Source: Apoda limacodes | Taxonomy: Eukaryota; Arthropoda; Insecta; Lepidoptera; Limacodidae | Length of the DNA: 64,000 nt | Assembly (NCBI GenBank): GCA_946406115.1 | Contig: OX291542.1 | Location: forward strand, 27,725,321 to 27,789,320 | Direction of reading: 5' to 3' | Shown here: positions 1-11,730 of the stretch, piece by piece | How the letters are laid out: each line of letters starts with the position of its first letter | How positions within the stretch are numbered: the stretch's first letter is position 1 | The notes under the pieces: model-generated | Seen by the model: the letters and a program-made list of their open reading frames with translations, nothing else | Told to the model about the DNA's origin: nothing | The model's database searches: none | Program-made: the position numbers and the translations under genes

Positions 1-589
1 CACACTCATATTATTTTAATTAACGAACATATTCTAATTCAGTATACCAATCAAAAACATGGGTAAGTTACTTTAATCACTTAAGCTCCTAATAAATTTC
101 GGAAAGCTTTCAGAACTGCAGTAGCTAATGAACTCAGCGAGTTTAGTGTAACCAAAATGCTGACCCTTCTATTACTGTTAGGCACCGCACCGCAGGCCAT
201 TGAATCAATATTTGCCAGTCAAATTTATATTTTACCCTGTTTACGAACTCTCTCTTACTGTTATCAGGAAGTTTACTTTTTAGAATCCTCACCAGAAGTT
301 GGTAATATATTAAACAAAAATAATAATAAGAAGTTATTGGCCGCGGCACCTAAGTCTAGCGGTGAGCGAAACGTGGAGGAGAAGTTGGCCCATGAGTACT
401 GTCGGGCAAGAAATATTAACAAATTTATGATAACAAATATTTTTGTTATTATCTTTTATGTATTAGTTGTAAAAATATATTAATCATTAGAAAAATGCGA
501 TAAAAAAATTAGACCAGAGCGGGAATTTTTTTTTATTAATTATAGATTTTAACTTCTAGGTGACCTTTCACTTTTTGTTAATCACCTCA
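1..589. other. AT-rich intergenic DNA, no gene recognised
   Basis: A 108-codon open frame begins at 157 on the + strand. Its product shows no family I recognise and ends in low-complexity AT-rich sequence, so I do not call it a gene. A slightly GC-richer patch lies at about 340-410. Nothing else is supported. Confidence 0.4.
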
Positions 590-705
590 TACGACAGCTC
601 AATGAGAATATGTGCATTAAAAAAAACACCGGTTCGGAATGACTTACTACCGAGAAGAACATGCAAGAAACTCGGCAGTTATTCTTTTATATTTTTTCAA
701 CTTCA
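590..705 (-). repeat. Decayed LINE 3'-end fragment
   Basis: Read on the - strand, this stretch contains CCGAGTTTCTTGCATGTTCT followed by CTCGGTAG and CCGAACCGG. I recognise this as the 3'-terminal region of a LINE family that is common in Lepidoptera. No coding frame survives. The assignment comes from memory of the repeat and was not aligned. Confidence 0.4.
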
Positions 706-991
706 TACTAAAATACAATAAAGCCTTATAATATAATATAATATACAATTTTTTAATTAAAAAAATAAATTTTAAATACACAAATTCCGATACAAATTTA
801 TAAGTTCTAATTCTCCCAAGCATATTAATCGTTAATGTATTCATCAACGTTGTAATAGTTTTTTTCATTAAACTTTTTTTGACATTTATTTTAAATTTGT
901 TTGAATATAAATTAACTACATGATATTTATTGTTAAAATAATAATAATAATAATAACATCATAACCACCACTGGGATGCTTGAAAGTAGAT

Positions 992-1687
992 TTTAATAAT
1001 AATAATAATATACTTTATTGCATCAACATAATAATTTTACAAAAAAAACATATTTACAAACAGAGAAAAACAAAATTGGGTAGAGGAAATAGTAAAGTTA
1101 AACAAAGTATAGTAGGTTTGTTTCGATACAGTTATTAAGAAGTATATATATATCATACAATAATGCATATAAAATAAATTATATATAATACATAAATATC
1201 ATATATGAATAATGTATATATAAATATACATAAATAGATGTACATATATAAATACATTTGTATAATAAATATAATTATAATATATATATATTACGTATAA
1301 GTAAATGTATGTAAACAAATATATTATTATTATTATTATTATTATTATACTTTATTGCATCAACATAAAAAAATTTACAAACAAAACATATTTACAAATA
1401 GAGAAAAACAAAAGGCGGTCTTATCGCTTTAAAGCGATCTCTTCCAGACAACCTTTGGGTAGAGGAAATAATAAAGTTAAACAAAGTATAGTAAGTGTGT
1501 TTCGAAACAGTTATTAAGAAGTATATATATAATACAATAATGCATATAAAATAAATAATTACACATAAATAACATATATGAATAATGTATGTATAAATAT
1601 ACATAAATAGAAGTACATATATAAATACACATGTATAATAATTATAATTATAATAGTACTACGTATAAGTAAATATATATAAACAAA
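992..1687 (-). repeat. Tandemly duplicated LINE tail with (ATT)n microsatellites
   Basis: Two copies of the same sequence, about 330-360 bp each, lie head to tail (about 992-1320 and 1321-1687). Each begins with an (ATT/ATA)n run followed by TACTTTATTGCATCAACATA and ends near a GTATAAGTAAAT motif. The second copy has an extra block of about 45 bp at 1413-1457 with a small hairpin (TCGCTTTAAAGCGA). On the - strand the unit reads as a LINE 3' UTR ending in AATAAAG and an (AAT)n tail. It belongs to the LINE fragment at 1869-2850. Confidence 0.7.
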
Positions 1688-2043
1688 TATAGGTAGTGAT
1701 GTTATTTTAGTTCTTCAAGTAATGAGCAATAATAAGATTTTTAAATATTGCCTTCGATTTTGCTCTTTTTATTTCTAAAGGTAAAGCGTTCCATAATCTA
1801 ACAGCCTTTACAGTAAAAGAATCATTATAAAATTGTGAGGAATGCAAAGGAATTTTTAGCATCCATATAGGTAGTGATGTTATTTTAGTTCTTCAAGTAA
1901 TGAGCAATAATAAGATTTTTAAATATTGCCTTCGATTTTGCTCTTTTTATTTCTAAAGGTAAAGCCTTCCATAATCTAACAGCCTTTACAGTGAAAGAAT
2001 CAATATACAATTGTGAGGAATGCAAAGGAATTTTAAGCATCCA
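1688..2043 (-). repeat. 178-bp tandem duplication at the 3' end of a LINE ORF
   Basis: The sequence starting TATAGGTAGTGATGTTATTT at 1688 recurs at 1866, an offset of 178 bp, with only a few differences between the copies. The duplicated part covers the last codons of the LINE reverse-transcriptase frame and the start of its 3' UTR. The copy at 1866-2043 is continuous with the frame; the copy at 1688-1865 is surplus. Confidence 0.8.
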
Positions 2044-2850
2044 GCGAGTAGTCTCTCGAAGAGAAGTATTTCCGCTAAAATTAAAACGTTTCTTTAAGTA
2101 TACTGGTGTGTTTGGAATAAACAGGACGTTATACAGAAGAAAGAGAACATGAGCATCCCGGCGAAGTCGAATTGGGAGCCACTTGAGCTTTGATCTGAAT
2201 TCGGAAATATAGTCGTACTTACGTAGACCAAATATGAGTCTAATGCAGAAGTTTTGAAGTCGCTCAAATTTATTAAGCTGCTCCTCGGTAAGGTCAATAT
2301 AACTAGCATCAGCATAATCGAGAATAGGCAGAAGAAGAGTTTTCGCAAGAGCAATTTTAGTGGGAATTGGTAGAAAATTGCGCAATCTGCTTAAAGATTT
2401 AGCTGAAGCAAATATTTTCATACTAACCTCCTTTATTTGCGAACCCCCAAGATAGTGTTCGATCGATAAATATACCCAGGTTTTTAACTGTATCTTTGTA
2501 AGGGATAGAAACTCCGTTCACAGTTAATGGGAGTTCGTTCCAGTCAATCTTGGATATAATTTTAGAACTGCCTACGATGATTGCTTGTGTTTTCGAAGAA
2601 TTAACAATGAGGCCATAGGATTCACTCCATTTCACAATTTGATCAAGGTCTCGATTAATAATTGAGATAGCGTTTGTCAGTTCACTAATAGGAGTTTGTG
2701 TGTAAATCTGAAGATCGTCTAGATCGCATAGAGATGGTAGAGAGAAGATAATTGAGATGTTATAGAATTAATGAAAATAGCTAACAGGAGAGAAGACAAA
2801 ACGCACCTTGCGGAACACCAGCGGCTGTGTTGCACCAGTCAGATAGAGTA
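1869..2850 (-). pseudogene. LINE reverse transcriptase, C-terminal fragment
   Basis: A 178-residue open frame (2421-1885) shows the thumb and C-terminal region of a non-LTR retrotransposon polymerase, including a segment like 'TLLLPILDYADASY' and a C-terminal 'VRLWKALPLEIKRA' of the type that ends many CR1/Jockey-group proteins. A second frame just upstream (2635-2423) carries the preceding 'VNSSKTQAIIVGS' region and is separated by a frame break near 2422. Traces of the 'GVPQG' motif appear on the - strand near 2815. The catalytic core and endonuclease are missing, so this is a 5'-truncated dead copy. The exact clade is not assigned. Confidence 0.75.
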
Positions 2851-2945
2851 TCATCGACTTTTATGCGCTGCCGGCGTCCACGCAATTAACTATGACCAAT
2901 CGATAATTTTTACATTATATATTTACATTTTATATTTACATTGTA

Positions 2946-4385
2946 TTGCAAAAGGGCTACGTACCTTCTGAAGACGACCTAAGCACCTCCAAACCAGAGA
3001 TCTCAGCAAAAGCCGAATTGTTTTATGGACAACTCTACACGTCATATGCGGTTAGGCCCACATCCCTCATAACCGAAGATCCAAGAGCCAAACTGACGCG
3101 TCACTTCACCGAAGATACCCCGGAAGTTGACCAAAGTGAGATTAGGGCGGATCTGGAACAGCTTAGAAACAACAAAGCTCCGGGCGATGACGGCATTACG
3201 ACTGAGCTTCTAAAAATCTGTAGCACTCCAGTCCTTATAGAGTTAGCAACCGGAGACGTGGCGCGGAAACGTGGTGGTATTATTCTTTAAAAAGGGAGAT
3301 AAAACTCTACTTAAGAACTACCGACCGGTATCCCTTCTAAGCCACGTATATAAGCTGTTCACGAATCGTCTCGCTGGAAGACTTGACGAGTTTCAGCCAC
3401 CAGAACAGGCTGGGTTTGGGAAAGGCTTCAGTACCGTATATCACATTCAAACTGTACGGCAGATTATACAAAAAACTCAAGAGTATAATTAGCAATCAAA
3501 ACCTGGGCTGTGCTAGATTCTCTGCAGCGATGTCGTATAGACTGGTGATTTATTAAGGTGCTGCGGTATCTTTACAACGCTGCTACGATGACCGTCCAGT
3601 TCCAGGACCATAGGACAAGTGCCATCCAGCTGCGTAGAGGTTAGACAGCGGGACGTTATATCCCCGAAACTGTTCACCAATGCGCTAGAAGATGTCTTGA
3701 AAACCTTGGACTGGGCTGGGCGGGGCATAAACATAAACGGCGAATACATCGCACACCTAAGGTTTGCCGACGACATTGTTATTATGGCAGAGTCATTGGA
3801 AGATCTGAGTAAAATGTTACACTCCCTAGATGACGGGCCTTGGCATGAATTTGGATAAGACAAAAGTCATGTTCAACCAATACGTCGTGCCAATGCAAGT
3901 ATACGTCGCAAAGACGCTATATCGCAAAGTCTTAAGACGAAAGTCTTTGACTAGTACGTCCTACCAGTCATGACTTACGCCGCCGAAACGTGGACACTTA
4001 CTGCAGGGCTGGTCCACAAGTTCAAAGTCGCCCAGCGTGCAACGCAGCGAACTATGCTCGGAGTGTCTCTAAGGGATCGAATCCGAAATGAGGACATCCG
4101 GAAGAGAACCAAAGTTACCGATATAGCTCGCAGAATTAGCAAGCTGAAGTTGCAGTGGTCTGGCCACGTCTGTCGGAGGATCGATGGCCGATGGAGCAGA
4201 CGTGTCCTAGAGTGGAGACCGCGTATGGGAAGGTGAAGCGTGGGACGCCCTCCAGCCCGGTGGACCGACGACCTTAAAAAGGTGGCTGGTGGTGGCTGGA
4301 TGCGGAAAGCAGAGGACCGGGAGAAATGGCGCGCCATAGAGGAGGCTTATGTCCAGCAGTGGACCAATATAAGCTGATATGATAC
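2946..4385 (+). pseudogene. RTE-type LINE remnant (reverse transcriptase)
   Basis: Pieces of one reverse transcriptase appear in order in several frames. They are a pre-finger segment with 'NNKAPGDDGI' (about 3165), 'FFKKGDKTLLKNYRPVSLL' (about 3278), 'PPEQAGFGKGFSTVYHI' (about 3398), a catalytic 'RFADDIVIMAE' (about 3761), and a C-terminal block from 'MTYAAETWTLTAGLV' (3970) to about 4236. Frame breaks and deletions separate them, so it cannot be expressed as one protein. The 3' end has the 'GTCCAGCAGTGGAC' motif (about 4351) typical of lepidopteran RTE copies. A second copy of the same 3' end lies on the other strand at 28645-29110. Confidence 0.8.
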
Positions 4386-4911
4386 AATAGGTTTTCCCTC
4401 TTGTCAATATTTTTCTATTTTACTTAAATACTCAATTTGTTGTAAACGTATATAATACAACGAATGGAAAGTAACCATACAATCTAATAATCTATGTATT
4501 TACTTCGAAGTAATATGATGTTTTTCTGGATATGTACATTTTCGCATGGTGCGGAAATACCAGGCAAATACAAATGCGTCAGTAACGTAAATGAAATAAT
4601 TGCCTAGTATTTTTACCACATATCTAGTAAAATTGTTAGTAGACGTAACCTTGACAAACACAATAGTACAGTATTTAATTTAATTTATTGTTATAGTACA
4701 TATAAACAACTTAAAGTATTTTTATCGTAAGTATTTCCCCATTTTAAGGCTACATAGACCATTTGATCACGAACGCATTCTCTGAGCTGGAAAACACAGT
4801 ATGTACAAAACACAATACTAAATAAAATATTAAACACTACAATTCTCTGGATAATTTTATGTGAAAGAATTTGTTTCCGCGACAGTACACATAATGATGA
4901 GGTCTATAACG

Positions 4912-5270
4912 CGTCATTACTAGAGGTCATAAAACCGGAAGTAAGTTAAAAATCGGTTTCACTATTTTGATGCAGTGAATCAGGATTTAGTTTCTTTCGA
5001 AATTTTGTCATATACCTACACTAAAACTCACCAAAGTTTCAGGGCAGTTAGATAAATATTGTAAAAACAAACAAAAAAAAAAAACACATTTTTACATACA
5101 TATAGAAAAAAAATTGGAATGTAATGTATGATAGAATAATATACGATTCTGACAAATCTAAAACATAAATGATTCAAAATAAAAGAAATAAAAAGAAAAG
5201 TGTGCGTAAACCAGGTTTACCCACTTTTTCAATTTCGCTAAAAACAGTTTTATGACCCCTAGTGGTGATG
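4912..5270. repeat. MITE-like element with about 28-bp imperfect terminal inverted repeats
   Basis: CGTCATTACTAGAGGTCATA at about 4913 is the imperfect reverse complement of the segment around TTTATGACCCCTAGTGGTGA, which ends near 5269. The interior has no coding frame. Superfamily unknown. Confidence 0.5.
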
Positions 5271-5395
5271 ATTTGAAAGAAAGTGCACCCCACGCACCCC
5301 GCGTCCCTACATCAAACACATCTAAACAATGAATTCTGCGCAGTCAAGGTCAGCGCTAAACTTAGGTTCCGGCATGATAACTGCTTGCACCTAAG

Positions 5396-5512
5396 GCGCA
5401 ACAAACTTTTCTGTCGCGGTGGTAAAACATCGAAACTACAAGCGCCATATTGAAGTGGTGTGAACTTACAATACTAGCATCCAGGTCAGAAATTCATAAA
5501 AGTTTGTTGCGC
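5396..5512. repeat. Short inverted-repeat element (family A)
   Basis: The ends GCGCAACAAACTTT (5396-5409) and AAAGTTTGTTGCGC (5499-5512) are perfect reverse complements. The interior contains 'GCCATATTGAAGTGGTGTGA', which recurs in related form at 7030-7115 (other strand) and 63705-63810, so this is a dispersed short element. Confidence 0.6.
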
Positions 5513-5519
5513 TTCAAAC

Positions 5520-6772
5520 CGGGGCTATAAAATCGTATTTTTTAAAATTCTGGGTTATTTGGTCATATGACTGTCTATAACAGTGACAAAAAACAGGCCA
5601 ACTGAGAGTCGAACTCGCGCACCGAGGCTTTCGAACCTGTCTGTAACTTCCTTAATTACCTAGTCCGTCTTCAAAACGTAATTTTTCTGTCCTCTAAATG
5701 CTGTGTAGTTTATCGAGGAAATTTGGAAAACCCTACTTTAAGTGATGTTGCCTCTCTGCCTTTATCGCAAAATAAGTAGCTACATTATTCCGTGGACTAG
5801 AAAAACAGCGAAAAATAAAAGTGAATAGAATGTAATGAAAGGCAAAGGAAAAGCGAAGCTCCGAGATAACAGTTCTTAAAAAAAACGAAATTCAAAGAGA
5901 AAAATGAAGTAGCTAACTGGTAAATTGTAAAAATGCGAGAGCACTTTTGTTTGCCACCCTCTTGTCAGTCGCTCGCTCTCTCTGCCTTGAGTAAACAACG
6001 CCATTTATAAACTGACTGCTTGTGAAGGAGTTTTGAATTTTTTTACCTGAAAATACTAAAATTTTCTAGATTTTTTAAAAGAAAAGATTTGTATATACCC
6101 AATATATATAAAAATATATTTCAGTGTTGATCTGATAACGTCTTGCCTACTCTACTTAGGCTGATTTTCTACAGCCACTGAAGGAATAGTAGGTACCTAC
6201 TACCACGTGACGCGGATATGACAACACCACCTTGCATTTCGTTATGCTGCGATGCCGCTTTGCACGCACAGTGTTTTTAACCACATAACTTCATTTTAAG
6301 GGATGTAGCCACGGTCCACCCCCGGAAGAAAACCGCAATTCTTGCATTATTGTATATTTTTGGAGTTTCGTACTCAAAAAACAGCACAGAGCTCTAATGC
6401 TGTTATTCTATGGTATGTCTGTCTGTCTGTCTATGTGTCATTCCGATTTTGTCACGCGTCTCTAGCTTGTAAACAAAATGAGCCACAGATCTAACACTTA
6501 GATATTTTATAATAATAATAATAATAATATAATAATTTTGACAAAAACCGAATTTTGAATAAGACATTCAAATAGATAAATCTTTTTCGTAGGTCCCAGA
6601 AATGAAAAAAGAGCCGGAAAAAAATTTGTAGTGTCATTTTAAAGAGGTCAGTATAGTACAAATACATTTTTATAGTTTTTTTATATTCAAAAGTAATACA
6701 ATGTAGGGCCGACAAAATTTAATGTAGATACTATATGCCATTTTTGTTAGGATGTCTGTCTCGAAAACTAAA
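5520..6772. other. Non-coding intergenic DNA
   Basis: No gene recognised. It holds a short (GTCT)n run near 6415-6435 and an (ATA)n microsatellite near 6509-6535, otherwise AT-rich unique sequence. Confidence 0.4.
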
Positions 6773-6861
6773 CTAGTAAAAAACTCGAAACTTATATTGT
6801 TCATATACTATACAGTAGGTATACAGTATATGAACAATATAAGTTTCGAGTTTTTTACTAG
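6773..6861. repeat. Perfect 37-bp inverted repeat with 15-nt loop
   Basis: The left arm 6773-6809 and the right arm 6825-6861 are exact reverse complements over 37 bp, beginning CTAGTAAAAAACTCGAAA. The loop is 6810-6824. Single-stranded DNA or RNA from this site would form an uninterrupted hairpin. No element family recognised. Confidence 0.9.
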
Positions 6862-6956
6862 AGATAAATAACAAATACTAAAAAATGATATAAATTGTTT
6901 AATTTGTAAGCTGAAACCGCAACAAACTGCTGAAATTCCTATTATATAGTAAATTA

Positions 6957-6963
6957 CTATATA

Positions 6964-6995
<32 letters not shown>

Positions 6996-6998
6996 CAT
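6957..6998. repeat. (AT)n microsatellite
   Basis: About 40 bp of alternating A and T, interrupted once by AC. Confidence 0.85.
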
Positions 6999-7029
6999 TC
7001 TATGTTTATTTTTACGCTTATAGATTAAA

Positions 7030-7115
7030 AAAAACGTAAGTTCACACCATTTCAATATTGCGACTAGTTTTGATTTTTGACCACTGGGTCAAAAAAGTTT
7101 GGTTGCACTCTACTT
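7030..7115 (-). repeat. Copy of short element family A
   Basis: It contains AGTTCACACCATTTCAATAT, the reverse complement of the core seen at 5440-5465, followed by GGTCAAAAAAGTTTGGTTGC, which also occurs at 63783-63802. Truncated or rearranged relative to the copy at 5396-5512. Confidence 0.5.
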
Positions 7116-7224
7116 AAGAAACTCTGTGAAATCCCACATGCTAGGGTAAAAAACAAAACTTTCGGCCCCTTTTAATGTAGGCATGGGAAAAGGATCTGAA
7201 AAAAGATTTATTTCAATTTTATAT

Positions 7225-7330
7225 TCAACTAGCATTTTCCCGGAACTTCGTCCGCGTAGGCTTTTGAAAAAGCTTTTAACGGTTAACGGTTTTACCTACA
7301 AATATATACACACCTCTTTACAGGGGGTAG
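7225..7330 (+). repeat. Dispersed repeat with 'CTTCGTCCGCG' motif
   Basis: The sequence AACTAGCATTTTCCCGGAAC followed by TTCGTCCGCGTAGGC resembles a head motif common in lepidopteran dispersed repeats. A related sequence, AACTAGCTTATGCCCGCG, is at 41114. Identification is by pattern only. Confidence 0.35.
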
Positions 7331-7935
7331 CTAAGCTACAGTAATTTACTAGTTAAAGAATATAGAAAGCCATGTTATTTTTCTCCAGTCTGAAACTTGC
7401 AATAGGACAGTGGAATCGATTTTAAAAACGAGCAGAAAACTGAGTTCCCTTTAAGAGAACTGCGTGGCCGCGCGGTTCTCCATGTTTTGACCGCGCGACC
7501 ATGGTTAAACATTTACAAGAATATTGGATCTACGAATTTGCGACTTTCATTGTTAGCGTTGTACAACTTCCTTCGTAATGTTGACGTAGTTGTTTTTCTT
7601 CTACGACAATGTGGCCGAGCAGTCGAAACGGATACATCGCACATCGGTTTCTTGGCCCCGGGTCTTAACGAGCGCGACAGTATTGGTATAACCAAATACC
7701 AATGTGTGTATTCGCTTGGGTATGATATTTCCTCATAATAAGTATTAACTGTCAATAATGGAATTACATGAACTATTAATTGTAAAAATAAGGTTTTATG
7801 GCAATTTATGGTTTAAAAAAATCTGCCAGATCTTGGTACACATAAGGGTAAAAGAAAGTTTGATAAAATTAGGCTATTTAAAATCAAAATATGAACCGTG
7901 TCTTCACAAATAGTCATGATAATGTCAAAGTGTGT
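7331..7935. other. Non-coding DNA with a small GC-rich hairpin
   Basis: A 12-bp near-perfect inverted repeat (GGCCGCGCGGTT at 7466 and GACCGCGCGACC at 7489) sits next to a weak 83-codon frame (7487-7738) of unknown relation. I see no evidence for a gene. Confidence 0.35.
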
Positions 7936-7939
7936 ATTA

Positions 7940-8290
7940 GTAATAATAATAAATAAATAATAAATATTTTTGGACATTAAACACACAAATAAACTTCTAA
8001 ACTAACGCAATCAAAAGATACGGCTGTATCTTTTTGTTTATGCCGCAAATTTCCGCAAATTTTCGAAACTCGCAAGGGAATCAAAACCTTAAGGGTGCTG
8101 CCCGTAAACTCAGAATCTTGAAATTTGGTACGAAGCAACGTCTTATAGCACAGATAAAAAAATTGCGAAAACCGTAAATTTTTAGTTACATCATATAATA
8201 ATTATTTTTTTTAATTATATACAACACCAGATAATAAGTTTGCTCGGAATCCTTGGTGCGCTGGCCAGACTCGCACTTGGCCGGTTTTCT
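7940..8290. repeat. Repeat cluster: SINE tail and 'CACTTGGCCGG' element end
   Basis: About 7945-7985 carries ATATTTTTGGACATTAAACA, the reverse complement of the tail of the tRNA-derived SINEs in this window. About 8030-8290 ends in CCAGACTCGCACTTGGCCGG, an end motif of a dispersed lepidopteran repeat whose opposite orientation appears at 25888 (GACCGGCCAAGTGCGTGTCG). No coding content. Confidence 0.5.
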
Positions 8291-9839
8291 TTTGTACTTT
8301 ACAACTGTGACACTGCTTACAAAAAATTAAAAGATGTAGAATAAATACAAAAAATAAAGATTTAGGTCAAATAAAAAAACGTCGTAGTATGAATGTTACA
8401 GTTGAAAAACTCTATATTACTGTTGACCAAGAGCAATTTGTAAATAATATATTAGCTAGGTTTATTATAAGAAATGTAAGACCTCAGACACTCCTATGGA
8501 ACCAAATCGATGTTAATCAACAATGTGATGAGAAATTCCCATAATAGGAGATAGTTGGGTGTTTCGTATACCTAACTACCTGCTGTTTTTACACGACCAG
8601 ATATTTCCTTCAGTGTTAGTTTTTGAGTCAATATAACATGTGTTATATTATAATCAAAGTCATTGGAGTCATTTGAAGCGATTGCTAAATTACTTACAGA
8701 AAACTAAATAATATGGTTAAATAATAGTATTTTACATAGATTTGTTGATGCTAACGAACTGGGCTTATTGTACTGTGGATAGAAAGTAAATATATAAAAA
8801 AACTAAATTAAATAGGTATGATAGATACCTATGTTTGTATAGCGACAACCAAACCTCCATTAAACTGTTTTTTAATCCTTTAACTAAAGCTCCACAAACG
8901 TACAAAACACATGATATTCGTCATCATTTGTGGCAGTGGCAAACGATGTAGTTAACGGTAGAGGTTGAGTTTGTAAGTAACAATTTCTGATATGCCTGCG
9001 GACAAGCTAACATAAAGCCTTTGTTGTCGCAAGCATTAGCATATTCTTTACTTTTATTTACTTTTGTAATATTATGCTTTTCAACATTATTTTGTTTAGG
9101 GAGGACGTCAATAATGAAATTGGAATAACAAACTAAATCATGATACTCTTTGTATGTTTTAATACTAGTAGCGCCATCTAGTCGGTGCTACGTCACTTAT
9201 TAAATTAAAAAATAAGGAGTCAGTTGCTGTCAAGCCACTATTGCGTTTTAAATGTTTTTATTACCAAAATATATTTTACTAAATTAATAGTTCTTTCAGA
9301 TTCAGATTAAAAAAAAACTATTTTCCCAATTATATTAAGCATTTAAAATACATTTGGTTAATCGAAACCACTAGGCTAACGAAGCAGTTAAGTCAGGTGT
9401 ACAAAACAATAATAATATTTTCTCTTCAGAGTCTGAAGTTCAGACTTACAAAGTTTAGCTAAAAACCAAATGGCAGTAGATTGAAGTCATGCCAACAGTC
9501 TTCATCCGTTAAAGGCCGTAATTATGGCCCAATACAACCGTTTATCTCTACAAATCCATGGTTCTTTCGGTTTCAAAATTGTGACAAATCAGTTACGTCG
9601 ACCATCTTCCGTCTCAGACTGGTACATGCATTTACTCTCGTATTTTCAGCTAAAATCAGAGTAAGTGACCACTCTATTTGTGAGGGAGGCATTGATGAAG
9701 GTATTTTAGGCCTCATATTGTTCCCAAATACTCTTTATTACTAAATTACATCCTCCATTCAAAAATTAAATTATAACTCTTTTGCATGCATTAATATGTC
9801 TCTTACCACGTAATATAATCCTTTCACGCTCTTGGTTTT
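8291..9839. other. Non-coding intergenic DNA
   Basis: Nothing recognisable. Several short open frames, the longest 87 codons at 9481-9744, show no family features. Confidence 0.4.
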
Positions 9840-11199
9840 TAACCTAACTATTGCTGATGATGTAAAGAGAGGTAAAATTCTAGTAACAGCTTTTGTTGCT
9901 AACGCAACCTTGCTATGAATGTTATGGAACATCTTCCTCAATTAATAAAAACTGTGTGTAAAGATTCTAGCATAGCAAAAGAACTTTGCTGTAGTTGAAC
10001 AAAAACAACTATTGTAAAATCTGTGACCGGTGCTACAGAAAATGAAAACCTAATAACTGACTTGAAATCAAGCAAATTCTCACTTTTGATTGATGAAAGT
10101 ACAGATAGAGGATGTGTTAAGCTTTTATGTGTCGTCGTAAGATACTATAAGAACAAAACAATAAAAAATGCGCTTTTTGGACGGGTACCCGTTGCTACTG
10201 GAGAAAAATTATATGAACATCTTGTAAAATTAGTTACGGAGATGATATTCCGTATAAAAGTATAAAGTCCGGATTTTCCGCTGATGGAGCAAATGCAATG
10301 ATGGTTCAGCATAATTCTGTAGCAAGCAGATTTCTTATAGATATACCTAATCTATATGTCATGAAATGCATTTGCCATTCATTTGCTCTATCTGCATCAT
10401 AAGCCTGCACAAAGTTACCCAGGGAACCTAAAGGCCTGATTAGAGATATATGCAACTACATCAGTACGAGTCCAAAACGATCGGGTGTATTAAGAGAATT
10501 TCAAGAGTTCCTAGCACTGAAGCTCATAAAATGTTACACCCCTGCCAAACCAGATGGCTCTCATTGCAATTATAAAAACCGCAAAAACACAAACTACATG
10601 AAAATGTGAGCAATACCTACAAAACTTAACTAGATTGTTACATGAACATTATATACCTGTTGCGAACGGAAATTCAGAACATACAAAATAATAATCCGCG
10701 ACACTTTAAACCTATTGAAGATTGGTGTAAAAGATGATATGTCTTTGTCGAATTCTAACTTAAAGCCTAGTGATGTGGAATTTTTCAAGCTACGATGTCT
10801 CAATTTTTTTATAGAAAAAGCAAAAAAAATAAAGTCCAGTTACAATTTTGACTATCAAATCATAAAAAGCTTAGATTTTCTTGACCCCATTGTAATTAAA
10901 CGCCATATTATATATTGCACAAGTTTTTCCAAATATAATAAAACAAGAAAATTTACAAACAATAGACAATGCTTTTGGTTTTCAATGAAGAGAATCCTGA
11001 CGTTTTCTGGCGACAAGTTTTTTGTGCACAAAACAGTGATGAAAATCTTCTTTTTCCAACACTTAATCAGCTAGTTACCGGTTTGTTATGCCTCCCCCAT
11101 TCCAGTGCTGCAGTGGAAAGGATATTTTCGTCAGTAAACATAATCAAAACTAAAACAAGAAACCATTTAAGTACTGAAACCACAGAGGGACTGTACTGA
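9840..11199 (+). pseudogene. Decayed hAT-superfamily transposase
   Basis: Transposase pieces lie in order on the + strand. A region before 10023 continues upstream out of frame. 'KFSLLIDESTDR' followed by 'VKLLCVVVRYY' (10071-10150) is the RNase-H-fold segment with its first acidic residue. 'FSADGANAMM' (about 10274) and 'CICHSFALSAS' (about 10369) follow in another frame. At the end, 'LCLPHSSAAVERIFSS' (about 11086-11135) is the C-terminal hAT dimerisation region. Stops and frameshifts break the protein at about 10266, 10400 and 10600. The family resembles ZBED-like hAT transposases of arthropods. No terminal inverted repeats were identified with confidence, but GGTAATAC repeats follow at 11375-11414. 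Confidence 0.8.
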
Positions 11200-11374
11200 C
11201 AAAACAATGAACCATGCTATAAATTAGATGTAGAAAAGGAATGAATAAGTAAAATGAGAAAAAATATGTATAAAAAGTAATATATTACGTAAAATTTAAT
11301 TTAAAGCCATAGTTTCCTTTTTTGAGTTTATTTTAATAACACTACTTCAATAAAATGTGTAAAATTCTTTTTTT

Positions 11375-11414
11375 AACTGGTAATACTGGTAATACCGGTA
11401 AAACTGGTAATACA
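11375..11414. repeat. Short GGTAATAC direct repeats
   Basis: ACTGGTAATACTGGTAATAC is followed by two further variants (CGGTAAAACTGGTAATAC). The position about 180 bp after the transposase remnant fits a subterminal repeat of the hAT element, but the element end is not proven. Confidence 0.5.
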
Positions 11415-11529
11415 GATTTTTAGACTCTACAACACAGATTTCTTACTTAGGCATGTGGCAACAATGTTTCCTGGAACACGTCGTGGCAAGCATGGGCGCG
11501 TTACCGTTAGCCACCTAACTATTTTTCGT

Positions 11530-11648
11530 GGGAACAGTTTCGAGCTATTCTGTCTCTGTAATTCAAGACAAAAATGTATGGAAGTCTCAATTTATTGCAA
11601 ACATTTTTCTCTGGAATCCCAGAATCCAAATAGCTCGAGACTGTTCCC
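11530..11648. repeat. Fold-back element with 20-bp inverted repeats
   Basis: GGGAACAGTTTCGAGCTATT (11530-11549) and AATAGCTCGAGACTGTTCCC (11629-11648) are reverse complements with one mismatch. The interior is about 80 bp and non-coding. Confidence 0.7.
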
Positions 11649-11730
11649 AATAAGGTCTTAGTACCGTCTTTTTAGGCCGATATAAGTTTTATTTGTGATC
11701 TTTGTGTGCTTGAAATGGATAATAATTATA

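Noticed and set aside
157..483. 108-codon frame on the + strand with a hydrophobic start
   Set aside because: Looks signal-peptide-like at first, but the rest is low-complexity, and no family or splice context supports it.
6773..6861. The perfect hairpin as a miRNA gene
   Set aside because: Fully paired arms without bulges and no recognised mature sequence; kept as an inverted repeat only.
7487..7738. 83-codon frames on both strands over the same stretch
   Set aside because: No family resemblance, no splice context; overlapping frames on both strands are expected in a locally less AT-rich stretch.
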